Positions 45,109-54,383 of a DNA stretch of 64,000 bases are shown in pieces. Positions within the stretch are counted from its first letter, which is position 1; every line of letters begins with the position of its first letter. The stretch comes from Bacteriovoracaceae bacterium. Lineage in GTDB: Bacteria; Bdellovibrionota; Bacteriovoracia; Bacteriovoracales; Bacteriovoracaceae. A program made the translations under genes and the position numbers. The stretch is taken from NCBI GenBank assembly GCA_947377285.1, contig CANCFT010000008.1, forward strand, positions 1 through 64,000, written 5' to 3'. The notes below the pieces were generated by a model. The model saw only the letters and a program-made list of their open reading frames with translations, had not been told where the DNA came from and did no database searches.

Positions 45109-45723
45109 ATGAAGCTAATTTATTTTATTTGCGTTTTATTAACCACTCAATTGGCAAGGGCAGAATTTCTTCCGACTGGTTTTTCGGCTAAATTTGAGCA
45201 AGAGTATATTAGTATTCTAAAAGGAAATACAAAAAAAGGCGAAGGTACAATTGATTATAAATACCCTGGGAATATTCGATTTGAAACCTCTACTCCTAGC
45301 CAGGTAATTTTTGTAAGCAATGGAGTGAAGTCTTGGTATTATAGAGCTCCATTTATTCAAGGTGAAGAAGGTGAAGTTACAGAAACATCTGCCAAAGATG
45401 GTAATAGTGTATTTATCAAATTTTTTGACTCACTAAAGAATGGGCTATCGACTAACACCTTATATGATGTAAAAAATGCGGGTGATGGAATCCATGTTTT
45501 AAGTTTTAAAGGCAAAGTCGCCAAAGACTTTGGCATCAAAGAAGCTGTACTTACTTTTAATTCACTCAAAGATAAGGAATTTTCAGAATTAAAAAAGATA
45601 GATTTACTTTTTCCAGACGGTAAAAAATCCACCTTACGACTAACGAATTTAAAAGTTGATCCAGGATCTGACGAGCAAAAATTTAATTTTATTGCTCCTC
45701 CAAAAACAAGAAAAACTAATTAA
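45109..45723 (+). CDS. lolA: Outer-membrane lipoprotein carrier LolA-like protein
   Basis: A 204-residue periplasmic protein. The signal peptide ends near AEF at residues 18-20. The mature part fits LolA: GFSAKFEQEY, KKGEGTIDYKYPGNIRFE, QVIFVSNGVKSWYYRAPF, and later DLLFPDGKKSTLRLTNL. I chose the ATG at 45109 because GGAGG lies 9 nt upstream; the longer frame from 45088 is not supported. It ferries lipoproteins such as the many predicted in this window from LolCDE to the outer membrane. It converges with slt, overlapping by 8 bp. Confidence 0.85.
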   Translation: MKLIYFICVLLTTQLARAEFLPTGFSAKFEQEYISILKGNTKKGEGTIDYKYPGNIRFETSTPSQVIFVSNGVKSWYYRAPFIQGEEGEVTETSAKDGNSVFIKFFDSLKNGLSTNTLYDVKNAGDGIHVLSFKGKVAKDFGIKEAVLTFNSLKDKEFSELKKIDLLFPDGKKSTLRLTNLKVDPGSDEQKFNFIAPPKTRKTN

Positions 45724-47821
45724 AAGGCACTTCAAAAAAATCTTTTCCAATGGTAAAAGATTTTTTTGAAGAAATTCTTTTATAAGTAATATAATTTCTA
45801 AAAACTAGTTTTATATAATTCCTAGTTTCTTCATACGGAATCATTTCAATAAATTCGAAATAATCCCCATTAAACCGCTCTTTTTCCCAGGTATGAATCG
45901 CCGCTGTACTTGCATTGTAAGAAGCTACAGTTTGCGCAAACTTAAAATCAAACTTCTCGGATAGGTTTTTTAATAAGGCTGCACCAAGCTCAATATTTGT
46001 TTCAGGGTTGTAAAGATCAATATAGTTCTTGTAAGGGATTTTGTATTTACTAGAAAGTTCTGCAGCTTTTTCTGGTATCAATTGCATTAAGCCAAATGCA
46101 TCTGCCCAAGATCTCTCTGAAGTAACAAAAGCAGACTCTTGACGAGTAATGGCCAATATAAGCTCACTGGGAATTCCGTATTTAATTGAAAACTTTTCTA
46201 TTAAATCTAAATATGGAGTTGGATAAATTACACTTATATATTTTTCGGTAACTTTGTTTCTTGTGTTTAAATTTAGATTAGTGACTTGTCTCATTCCACC
46301 TTGGTACCAATTAGTTGCAAAATAGAGAGGCATCGCATTTTCACGAGCTTTAAAAGTTTTAAATGTTGAGTTAATATCTTTTAAATATTTTAAGGAATAC
46401 ACCTTTTCATTCAAAGCAATTAACCAATCCATGTTGTTATCAATTCCTCTGTTGTAGGTAACAGTGTCTGAAGGAATCCGTGTTAATGGTATTTTTAAAT
46501 CTATACTTGAAATAATTCCATAATATCCAAAAGGATCTGATTCGTTGATAGTTTTAAATATTTCATTAGCATTATGAAAATGTTTTAGTCGTTGTAAAGA
46601 TTTTGCCTTCCAGTAATTAAGTTTTGATACAAAGTTTGAATTAGTTGACCGACTAACAAATTCATCAACATATTTGACGACATCTCTGTTGCGCTTTAAT
46701 AAATAATTATTCCAAACAACGGCCCATTGGCAGTTCTCACTAAGGGCCAAATCAGATATTTCATAATGACTAGCTTTTTCAAAATGCAACTTTGCCTTTA
46801 TGTTTTCTTTTTTTTCCATTAATAATGAGCCAAAAATAAATTGCATATTAGCTTTTTGATTTGTACTACCAAGATCTGTTGAAATTAAATCCTTAAGTAA
46901 AACCATTGCCACTTCATTTTGATGATCAGTCCAAATAGCTCTTATTAAGTTAATTTTTGAATCAACCCAAATGTCTTGTGTTTTTAAATCTCCAGTGTTG
47001 TTGGCTAATTTATTTTTTAGAAAGTTTTCCATTTCAGAAGTTTTTAATAAAAACATTTTCAAATTTCGTTCAACCTTAAAGGATAACCGATAACTGTTGT
47101 ACGCTTTAACAACTTCTTCAATCGTAAACTCACCATTTATAATTTGTTCATAGAGTAAACGGGCCTTTTCAAAATTTCGATTCACTTCAAAATCACGAGC
47201 GACACTGTAAATGTTTTGAGCATTTATTTCGGAATTATAAAGTGGAGAAATTTCTTTAAGTTTGTTTTGATAGAGAACTGTCGTTTCTTCATCATTTAAT
47301 TCTTGAGTGATTGCAATGGCCCGTTTCAAAAGCGATATTTTTTCAGCTTGTGTATTTTTAAAAACTATTAGTTCATATGAAAATTGGGCTTCAAAAGGCA
47401 GTAATTTTTTTTGAATTGAGAGATTAAGGGATTGTTCTATATACGCTTCTTTTAAATACTTTGAGATTTTTGTTTTTTTCCAGAGCTTTTTGAGCTCTCG
47501 ATTAGACAAATCACAGTCGTTTAATACATGTAAAAGTGCCACCTCTTTTATGGGTAGGCTTTTATTTTCAGATAGATCACGAAAATAGTCACAGGCCACT
47601 AGTAACTTTCCCTCTCCTTCAACTTTTAAGGCACTTAGGTAATTTAAGACAACCGCTTCGGAGGAACTAAGTTTTTGTGGTTGAAGAGTATTTGAAATAA
47701 GGGAATTTTTTAATACTTCTAAGCGATTGGCCGAAGGCAAAGACAACGTCTTAGTGGGGATGGTTGAACAACCGGTAAGAAAAAAGACCATAAATAGGCT
47801 TAGAACTAGAATATTTTTCAC
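45716..47821 (-). CDS. Soluble lytic murein transglycosylase (SLT family lipoprotein)
   Basis: A 701-residue peptidoglycan-cleaving enzyme. The signal peptide ends in the lipobox LTGC (Cys18). A long alpha-helical superhelix of TPR-like units fills about 40-520. The catalytic SLT domain is at about 540-690, with the catalytic Glu in LAITRQESAF, AFGLMQLIPEKA, and YNPETNIELGAALLK. It produces 1,6-anhydro-muropeptides, the substrates of NagZ. The C-terminus overlaps lolA convergently by 8 bp. Confidence 0.9.
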   Translation of the reverse strand: MKNILVLSLFMVFFLTGCSTIPTKTLSLPSANRLEVLKNSLISNTLQPQKLSSSEAVVLNYLSALKVEGEGKLLVACDYFRDLSENKSLPIKEVALLHVLNDCDLSNRELKKLWKKTKISKYLKEAYIEQSLNLSIQKKLLPFEAQFSYELIVFKNTQAEKISLLKRAIAITQELNDEETTVLYQNKLKEISPLYNSEINAQNIYSVARDFEVNRNFEKARLLYEQIINGEFTIEEVVKAYNSYRLSFKVERNLKMFLLKTSEMENFLKNKLANNTGDLKTQDIWVDSKINLIRAIWTDHQNEVAMVLLKDLISTDLGSTNQKANMQFIFGSLLMEKKENIKAKLHFEKASHYEISDLALSENCQWAVVWNNYLLKRNRDVVKYVDEFVSRSTNSNFVSKLNYWKAKSLQRLKHFHNANEIFKTINESDPFGYYGIISSIDLKIPLTRIPSDTVTYNRGIDNNMDWLIALNEKVYSLKYLKDINSTFKTFKARENAMPLYFATNWYQGGMRQVTNLNLNTRNKVTEKYISVIYPTPYLDLIEKFSIKYGIPSELILAITRQESAFVTSERSWADAFGLMQLIPEKAAELSSKYKIPYKNYIDLYNPETNIELGAALLKNLSEKFDFKFAQTVASYNASTAAIHTWEKERFNGDYFEFIEMIPYEETRNYIKLVFRNYITYKRISSKKSFTIGKDFFEVPFN

Positions 47822-47923
47822 ATTACCACCAAGAGCTTTGATTATTCATCGATTTTATACTAATTAGATGGTAATTCAATTGAGTTATTTAGCAGTATTT
47901 AAAGGTAGCCAAAGGTTATAAGA

Positions 47924-49306
47924 ATGGAATTAGCATCAAAAATGTTTACAGAAAAAACCGTGTTTTTTACTTCACTCGGTTGTTCAAAAAACCTCGTAGA
48001 CTCACAAGTCATGTTAGGTTATTTAGGCTTAGACGGATATTCAATTGCCTCTGAACCCAACTTGGCAGAAGTAATCATAGTAAACACTTGTTCATTCATT
48101 GAAGCTTCAAAAAAAGAATCAGTTGAAACAATATTAGAAATGGCCGATTTTAAAAATCCAGAAAATGGTCAATGTAAAGCTCTGGTTATTTCGGGTTGTA
48201 TGGCCCAAAGATACGCGGAAGCTCTAGAAGCAGAAATTCCAGAAGCCGATTTAATTATAGGCACTGGTGAATATAATAAAATTACACTTTTACTTAAAGC
48301 GCTTGAAGACGGAAAATTAAGTCAAAAATCTTTTGTTGAAATCCCAAAATTTATTCACACAGAATATGATCCGCGTTTAAATACTTCGCCGTTTTATATG
48401 GCCTGGTTAAAAATTTCTGAAGGCTGCAACAGAAATTGCACATTTTGTATTATTCCAAAACTACGCGGTAAACTTCGTTCACGATCAGTTGAGTCTCTTG
48501 TTCAAGAAGCTAAGAATTTAGCTTCTACAGGGGTGCGAGAGCTCAACTTAATTTCGCAAGATCTCTCTGACTACGGAGTAGATCTTGATGAAAATAACAA
48601 ACTCTTTAATCTTTTAGAAGGACTTGAGTCTGTTGAAAATATTGATTGGATTAGATTATTTTATTTTTATCCAGACGAACTTACTGACGAAGTTATTGAG
48701 AAGATGGCAACTTCAAGTAAAATTAATAAATACCTAGATATGCCAGTTCAACATTTTTCAACAAATGTTTTAAAGCGAATGAATCGAAAAATTACTGGTG
48801 AAAAAATCCATGAGAGAATTGAAAAAATTCGATCGAGAATACCTGAAGTAGTTCTAAGAACATCGATCATTGTCGGTTTCCCAGGTGAAACTGAAGAAGA
48901 TTTTGAACTTTTATTAGAGGGAATTAAAAAAGCTCGTTTTAATCATTTAGGAATTTTCCGCTACTCAGATGAAGAAGGAACTCCTGCCTTTAAACTTCAA
49001 CCCAAAGTTTCGCAAGATATAATTGAAGAGCGATTTGATCGTCTCTTTGAAACCCAAAGAGAAATCGTCCGCGAATTAAATTCACATTACTTAGGAAAAG
49101 TGATCCAAGTTTTAGTTGAAGGCGAGCATGAAGAAACAGAATTGTTAATTCAAGGGCGTCACGAAGGACAAGCTCCAGATATTGATGGAAAAGTTATTAT
49201 TAACGATCTAGGGGATCAGACTCTTGAAGTCGGTGATCTCGTGAGTGTCGAGATCACCGAAGTGCTAGATTATGATTTGGTTGGACGAGTCGTTTCAATA
49301 AATTAA
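47924..49306 (+). CDS. rimO: Ribosomal protein uS12 methylthiotransferase RimO
   Basis: Radical-SAM enzyme that adds a methylthio group to the conserved Asp of ribosomal protein S12. It is 460 residues long. The N-terminal UPF0004 domain has the three cluster Cys (LGCSKN, VNTCSF, SGCMAQ). The radical-SAM CxxxCxxC is CNRNCTFC followed by IPKLRGKLRSR, and a C-terminal TRAM domain follows. AAAGG lies 8 nt before the ATG. It converges with the large Ig-like lipoprotein gene, overlapping by 4 bp. Confidence 0.95.
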   Translation: MELASKMFTEKTVFFTSLGCSKNLVDSQVMLGYLGLDGYSIASEPNLAEVIIVNTCSFIEASKKESVETILEMADFKNPENGQCKALVISGCMAQRYAEALEAEIPEADLIIGTGEYNKITLLLKALEDGKLSQKSFVEIPKFIHTEYDPRLNTSPFYMAWLKISEGCNRNCTFCIIPKLRGKLRSRSVESLVQEAKNLASTGVRELNLISQDLSDYGVDLDENNKLFNLLEGLESVENIDWIRLFYFYPDELTDEVIEKMATSSKINKYLDMPVQHFSTNVLKRMNRKITGEKIHERIEKIRSRIPEVVLRTSIIVGFPGETEEDFELLLEGIKKARFNHLGIFRYSDEEGTPAFKLQPKVSQDIIEERFDRLFETQREIVRELNSHYLGKVIQVLVEGEHEETELLIQGRHEGQAPDIDGKVIINDLGDQTLEVGDLVSVEITEVLDYDLVGRVVSIN

Positions 49307-52300
49307 ATTCCGCCGCCAGGCATTGCATATTTAGACGTATATGTAGGAGCTGTACATGTACCAGTATTAACTGCAGCTGGACTTAATATATTATACTGAT
49401 TATCCCAATCGTAATGGTCGACATAACTTTTTCCGAATGAACTTCCTGTTGGGTTCATAAGATAATTGGCCGGTGCAAGTGTGCTGTCTGGATTATCTTT
49501 ATCAATTTCATCTTTAGTTCTAAATGATCTATTCCAATTCCTAACTGTGATTCTGATTCGAGCTTTAATATCTTTTGCGGCATCTAGGCAAGCAATTTGA
49601 TAGTATGGATTTGATCCACTCGAAAATGGAATAGCTGAGACAGCAGAAAGTGGACTTTGTGAAGCAGCATAAGTACTAAATGTATTCGAATCTGTTATTG
49701 AAGAACTACATTTATTATTAAGTGTACCGTTCGCAATTCGAAAGTTAGATAAGTCATTATGTGAAATCGGAGAAGTGAAGTCAGATGTGACTTTTTGGCC
49801 TTCAGCTGAAGCGTAGATGATTGCTCTATTGCCACCTGCGATTTGTGGATCAGATAAAATATCTCTCACGGGACCTTGAAGACAATTCGTTATTTTTCCG
49901 CCACATTTCATTGTAAAAGTGGTCTTCGTATCGATTGTACATGCAGATGTAGCATCAGCAGTCCAAGTATGTGTCGTAACTTTAACCGATCCTTCGTCGC
50001 AATTAGGTCCAGATCCAGAAACATAATCTCCTGCACATAATAACTCTGGAGTTGGTGCTTCTGTTGGAGTTGCCAGACAACCAGTATGATAGGCATAAGT
50101 TGCAGTTAACGAGTCTGTTTGGATTGGGGCATATTGCCAGAATGAATAAGGGTAAACTTGGATATACTCACAAATTCCTTTCCCTGCCGCTGAAGTTAAT
50201 TTTAAATTATTAAAATGGATATCTTCTTCTTCGCCATCCATAAAACATCGAACATCAAGAATACCAGTACCATTATTTATATCAGTAGAATTGATTCGGC
50301 ATTTTCTTGTATTTTGATAATCCCCAACTTTATGAAGGTTAAATGTTGTGGCAGATGAAGCAGAATCATTAGCAATATAAAAGAAATCTCTAACTTCTAA
50401 TTTTAAATTAAAATTTGAGACACCTAAAAGGTTTTTCGCAGTAAAAACATAACTATTAACAGTTGAGCTCGTAGTTGGAATTCCAGAGAGAATTCCCGTT
50501 CTAGCATCTAAAGTAATACCTTCAGGAAGTGCAGGAGTTACTGAGTAAGTAACACCAGTTCCAGCCTTAAGTGCCATTTGAAGCTCAAAATAGACACCTC
50601 TTTCAGCGGCAAAATAACTATCAAATGTTATTTTTCCAACACCGGTATTTGAAATAGCTGCCGTTGGACCTGAACCTGTAGATCGCTCATCGAAAACGAG
50701 ATTATCGTTTTGTTGAAAATTTCGTGAACCAATATCACTTGGATTAATTGATCGGAAAATATCACTTACATAAACTGCCGTTGCTGATTGATCATACACA
50801 TACCCAGAAGATTTTGCGCCTGAACTAACGACATCGTTTCCAATAACATTAGATCCACCTGGATTAAGACTTACAATTTCCATTTTAAGTGAATCAGAAT
50901 CAATTTCTGAAATGGTACTTGGAGCTAGAACTGTATTTCCAGTAGAGATAGCTGATGACCCAGATGCCGTGATATATACTCGACTAATTGGAGTGACTCC
51001 AGATGTATTTAATAAAAGCATGTCTCCGACAACCTGTCCGGTCGTAGGGATTGAAACAGCCGAACTAGTTGTGATGGCTGCACTGAAGTTAACAGGTTTA
51101 GCTAATATAACTCCGACAATGGCATTAAAGGTTTTACCGATATCAAATGGAGTTGATAAATCAAATGATCCCACGGTTGTGCTCACTTCTATTTGCTTAG
51201 GAGTTGAGGGAATCATTTTAGTAACCGTTGCTTGAACAGAAGTTGTTTTTGGGAATACAATTGGACTAGTAATGAAATCACCTTCTCTCATATAACTATA
51301 GGCTAAGTCACTTATTGTTAAGAGTTGCTTGTGAGTTAAAGAGTACTGAGCCGGTGCTTCGATGACTTGAAATGACATTTGAGAATCAACTGAACTTATT
51401 GCATTAGAAGCAGTGATTGTATATGTAACTAAAGGTAATGGAATTTTAGACCAACCAAAAATTTTTCCGGAATATTTATCGATATCAAAGAAGTACTGAC
51501 CCGCACCGGTCGTATCGTTTGGCAATTTAGGACTAATTGAATATTCTAAATAATTTCTCTTCGTTGAAATATCATTAGGATTAATGTTATTAACAACATC
51601 TTCGATTGGCTGAAGTGTTGTATAGTTTGTAACTGAAAGTGGAACAGATGTAACAGTTGGAAATATATTTGATATAGAGGAAATTGTTAATCTTGGGACA
51701 TAAAAACTTGTATCACTATCTAGAACTGAGCCAACTTTGAAGTAATAATTGGTTTTAAGTGCTTCACCTGCTCCATCTGGTTGAGAGTCACCATTGGAGT
51801 CAATATAATTTACTCCAGAAGGATTTTGAAGATCGTAGTGACTAACATTTTTAACTCCTAGAACTGAATTAAATTTATCTATGGTCTCTACTGTTCCCTT
51901 AATAGTATTTTTAGTAACATCAGAAGATACTTTTTTATCGTCTGCGATGAGTGGACCACTTAGATCACTAAAGGTAGTTAAATTACCAGCTACTTTTAGT
52001 AGAACTTTTGGTGCTTGCGTATAATTAAGTAATTTGGGTGCACCTAAAATTTGTATTGTAATAGGTAATGAAGGTAAAAGTGAAACGCCTCCAGTATTGT
52101 CGATGTATTTTACTGTAACAGTAAATGAATTTTTTCCCAGCGTTCCAATGAATGTCGGATTAGTATAAATTTGAGTTGGATAACCACCAATTTGACATGT
52201 AACAGGATCAAAAGCTATTCCCAAACCATTTGGAATACTTGGAGAAATAAAACATTGTTTAATAATTCTATTTCTTGTTGTGTCAGTTGCAAAATCATTG

Positions 52301-52572
52301 TCCCCAGTAATACTGAATCCTTGCTTTGCACTATCACTAATATTAAAAACTAAATCATTTCCTGGAGCATAACTAAAATAAGTGGGAGGGCTAATCTTAT
52401 CTACAGTAATCGTCGCTCCAGTACTATCAGTAACCGTAGCAACTGGTGCTGTCGTCGCTGCACTTTTAATCGGCGTCTCTTTTTTAAACTTGGTTAAACT
52501 ATCTGGCATACAGCCTTGAAAGGTTAACGTTAATAAAAGTAGTGTTAGAATGTTTAATTTAAACGTTTTCAT
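49303..52572 (-). CDS. Large putative Ig-domain lipoprotein
   Basis: A 1089-residue surface-type protein. The signal peptide ends in the lipobox FQGC (Cys21), if the ATG at 52572 is used; an extra 19 residues from 52629 would displace the signal. The body is Ser/Thr-rich beta sandwiches. He_PIG-type putative Ig motifs are seen at LPEGITLDARTGILSGIPTT (near residue 690) and GLGIAFDPVTCQIGGYPTQ (near 110). The last 280 residues are Cys-richer and may form a separate domain. It is likely an outer-membrane or cell-surface adhesin-like protein. The start lacks a clear Shine-Dalgarno sequence. Confidence 0.75.
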   Translation of the reverse strand: MKTFKLNILTLLLLTLTFQGCMPDSLTKFKKETPIKSAATTAPVATVTDSTGATITVDKISPPTYFSYAPGNDLVFNISDSAKQGFSITGDNDFATDTTRNRIIKQCFISPSIPNGLGIAFDPVTCQIGGYPTQIYTNPTFIGTLGKNSFTVTVKYIDNTGGVSLLPSLPITIQILGAPKLLNYTQAPKVLLKVAGNLTTFSDLSGPLIADDKKVSSDVTKNTIKGTVETIDKFNSVLGVKNVSHYDLQNPSGVNYIDSNGDSQPDGAGEALKTNYYFKVGSVLDSDTSFYVPRLTISSISNIFPTVTSVPLSVTNYTTLQPIEDVVNNINPNDISTKRNYLEYSISPKLPNDTTGAGQYFFDIDKYSGKIFGWSKIPLPLVTYTITASNAISSVDSQMSFQVIEAPAQYSLTHKQLLTISDLAYSYMREGDFITSPIVFPKTTSVQATVTKMIPSTPKQIEVSTTVGSFDLSTPFDIGKTFNAIVGVILAKPVNFSAAITTSSAVSIPTTGQVVGDMLLLNTSGVTPISRVYITASGSSAISTGNTVLAPSTISEIDSDSLKMEIVSLNPGGSNVIGNDVVSSGAKSSGYVYDQSATAVYVSDIFRSINPSDIGSRNFQQNDNLVFDERSTGSGPTAAISNTGVGKITFDSYFAAERGVYFELQMALKAGTGVTYSVTPALPEGITLDARTGILSGIPTTSSTVNSYVFTAKNLLGVSNFNLKLEVRDFFYIANDSASSATTFNLHKVGDYQNTRKCRINSTDINNGTGILDVRCFMDGEEEDIHFNNLKLTSAAGKGICEYIQVYPYSFWQYAPIQTDSLTATYAYHTGCLATPTEAPTPELLCAGDYVSGSGPNCDEGSVKVTTHTWTADATSACTIDTKTTFTMKCGGKITNCLQGPVRDILSDPQIAGGNRAIIYASAEGQKVTSDFTSPISHNDLSNFRIANGTLNNKCSSSITDSNTFSTYAASQSPLSAVSAIPFSSGSNPYYQIACLDAAKDIKARIRITVRNWNRSFRTKDEIDKDNPDSTLAPANYLMNPTGSSFGKSYVDHYDWDNQYNILSPAAVNTGTCTAPTYTSKYAMPGGGI

Positions 52573-52660
52573 ATCTACTATTATCGTTAATTTTTTAGAA
52601 ATATTTAGGATTTGAATTAAATAAAACAATTTCAGAAAGTTATTGCATTTTAAGCGTTTT

Positions 52661-52700
52661 ACTCAGGTATGAGAGTGACGATAATATGTGGCACCTGAGT
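52661..52700. promoter_or_regulatory. Inverted repeat upstream of the NtrC-type regulator
   Basis: ACTCAGGT (52661-52668) and ACCTGAGT (52693-52700) are perfect complements 24 bp apart. A GATAAT hexamer, similar to a -10 box, lies between them at 52680-52685. They lie 63-102 bp before the regulator gene and could be half-sites for a dimeric regulator. Confidence 0.4.
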
Positions 52701-52762
52701 ACTTTTTATAGGCTAAACAAGGGCTTATTGCAGCAAGTTCGAATTATCATTATGATGCCTCA

Positions 52763-54112
52763 ATGGAAGCTTTAAAATTGAAAATTCTGATCGTCGAAGA
52801 CGACTTACTCTCTAGGTTAAGTCTTAGGTCTAGACTAGAGACCAAAGGAGATATCCTCGAAGCCTCTTCGGCCATAGTGGCCAAGTCTATGCTGGAAAAG
52901 CACACATTTGATATTGCCTTTGTTGACTTGGACCTCGAGCATGAACTTGCAGGATTAGAAATTATAAAATGCTTAAAAGATAAATCAACCTATTCAGTTG
53001 TTCTTAGCGGACGCAAGGACGACCTTATAATCGAAAAGGCTTATGAATTAGGTTGCAATGATTATTTAGCAAAGCCATTTACGAAGTCTAGTTTAGAGTT
53101 AATTTTTAAAAAGCATTTAACCACAACAAATAAGGCCCAAACACTTCAGGAACTCAAAGATATTTTTCTTACGAATGACAATTCTTTAATTAAAGAATTA
53201 GAAATTATTGATCAAGCACTCTTGAGTCAAAGACCAGTATTAATTTCTGGAGAAAGTGGAACTGGTAAAACATTTTTAGCAAAATTTATTCATCAACTTT
53301 CACAAAAAGTTTTGGGGAAGAAATCAGCATTCATACATTTGAATTGTGCTGAAATTTCTGAAAATTTAATTGATTCAGAACTTTTTGGTTATGAAAAGGG
53401 AGCCTTTACAGGAGCTCAAAAATCAAAAAAAGGAATGTTGGAATTGGCGGATGGAGGAATATTGTTTTTAGATGAAATCGCTACACTCCCTCTATCTATA
53501 CAAAAAAAATTACTTAAGGCCATAGAAGAAAAGTCTTTTTATCCGCTTGGTTCTGAAAAGATGATCCATTCAAATTTTCGCTTAATAACTGCTACATGTG
53601 AAAATTTACAAGAGAAAATTTCTAAAGGAGAATTTAGAGCAGATTTCTTTTTTAGAATCGAAGGCTTTAATGTTTCACTTAAGTCATTGCGAGAGAGAAA
53701 AGACGATATAAACAGATTGATTCAGTTTTTTATAAAAAAAGGGGAACGACTAATTGTCTTTGATTCACAAGCTAAGTTAATGATGAACACATATAAGTGG
53801 CCAGGAAATGTCCGTGAATTAGAAAGAACTATTGAAATCCTACAAACGAGAGAAAAAGGGATTGTAACAGCAATAGATTTAGAAAACCTTTTTAGTAAAC
53901 CAATAATTTCAACAAACTTAATTGATCTTGATCATATAAAGGAAATAGGATTAAAAAACTATATTGAAAATCTTGAAACTAATATTTTAAAACTTGTACT
54001 TGATTCAAATGATGATAAGGTCCGAAAGACATTGTCTGACCTTAAGATTTCCAATAATTCTTTTTATCGAATTTTGGATAATTTAAAACTTCGGGAGTCA
54101 GAACGTGCGTGA
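52763..54112 (+). CDS. Sigma-54-dependent response regulator (NtrC family)
   Basis: A 449-residue transcription activator. The receiver domain (1-120) has acidic E-D-D at the N-terminus and a probable phospho-Asp in DIAFVDLDLEHE. The AAA+ domain has Walker A ISGESGTGKT, the sigma-54 contact loop GAFTGA, Walker B GGILFLDEIA, and PGNVRELERTI. A Fis-type helix-turn-helix ends the protein. It therefore drives RpoN promoters. The ATG at 52763 has a poor Shine-Dalgarno sequence, and a TTG six codons later preceded by GGAAG is possible. It overlaps the small H-box gene by 8 bp. Confidence 0.92.
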   Translation: MEALKLKILIVEDDLLSRLSLRSRLETKGDILEASSAIVAKSMLEKHTFDIAFVDLDLEHELAGLEIIKCLKDKSTYSVVLSGRKDDLIIEKAYELGCNDYLAKPFTKSSLELIFKKHLTTTNKAQTLQELKDIFLTNDNSLIKELEIIDQALLSQRPVLISGESGTGKTFLAKFIHQLSQKVLGKKSAFIHLNCAEISENLIDSELFGYEKGAFTGAQKSKKGMLELADGGILFLDEIATLPLSIQKKLLKAIEEKSFYPLGSEKMIHSNFRLITATCENLQEKISKGEFRADFFFRIEGFNVSLKSLRERKDDINRLIQFFIKKGERLIVFDSQAKLMMNTYKWPGNVRELERTIEILQTREKGIVTAIDLENLFSKPIISTNLIDLDHIKEIGLKNYIENLETNILKLVLDSNDDKVRKTLSDLKISNNSFYRILDNLKLRESERA

Positions 54113-54317
54113 AAAATCCGAAGTGAGTCATTCAAATACTCAGGTACTTATTCACGATATTCACTCATCCTTGTCTGCCCTTCAGGGCGCAATTGAAATA
54201 ATCAGTGATGAATGGCAAACAAATCCAGAGTTAGTTGAAAAAATTCTTCCTTTAACTGTTGATAAGATTAATCAACTTCAGCATCAACTTAAAAACTTTC
54301 AAAACCAATCAACATAA
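54105..54317 (+). CDS. Small H-box (HisKA-like) protein
   Basis: A 70-residue, all-helical protein starting at GTG 54105 with GGGAG about 7 nt upstream, inside the end of the NtrC-type gene. The segment LIHDIHSSLSALQGAIEII resembles the phospho-accepting H-box helix of histidine kinases (HDI+SPL). A second helix (VDKINQLQHQLKNFQ) follows. This would be a dimerisation/phosphotransfer hairpin without a catalytic ATPase domain. It may relay or store phosphate for the neighbouring receiver (inference). Confidence 0.6.
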   Translation: MREKSEVSHSNTQVLIHDIHSSLSALQGAIEIISDEWQTNPELVEKILPLTVDKINQLQHQLKNFQNQST

Positions 54318-54383
54318 ATTTCCTTCTTCTCAAAAATCACTAACGTGTGCAAACTATAACAATAAAGTTTAAGGAGCATACCG

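Noticed and set aside
50912-51235. 107-codon plus-strand frame inside the Ig-like lipoprotein gene
   Set aside because: Antisense shadow of Ser/Thr/Val-rich coding sequence, without a ribosome site.
52688-52708. TGGCAC at 52689 considered as a sigma-54 promoter
   Set aside because: The GC dinucleotide expected 10 nt after GG is absent; the spacing does not fit.
52686-52776. 28-codon frame (MWHLSTFYRL...) ahead of the NtrC-type gene
   Set aside because: No Shine-Dalgarno sequence, overlaps the downstream start, and no attenuator-like features.
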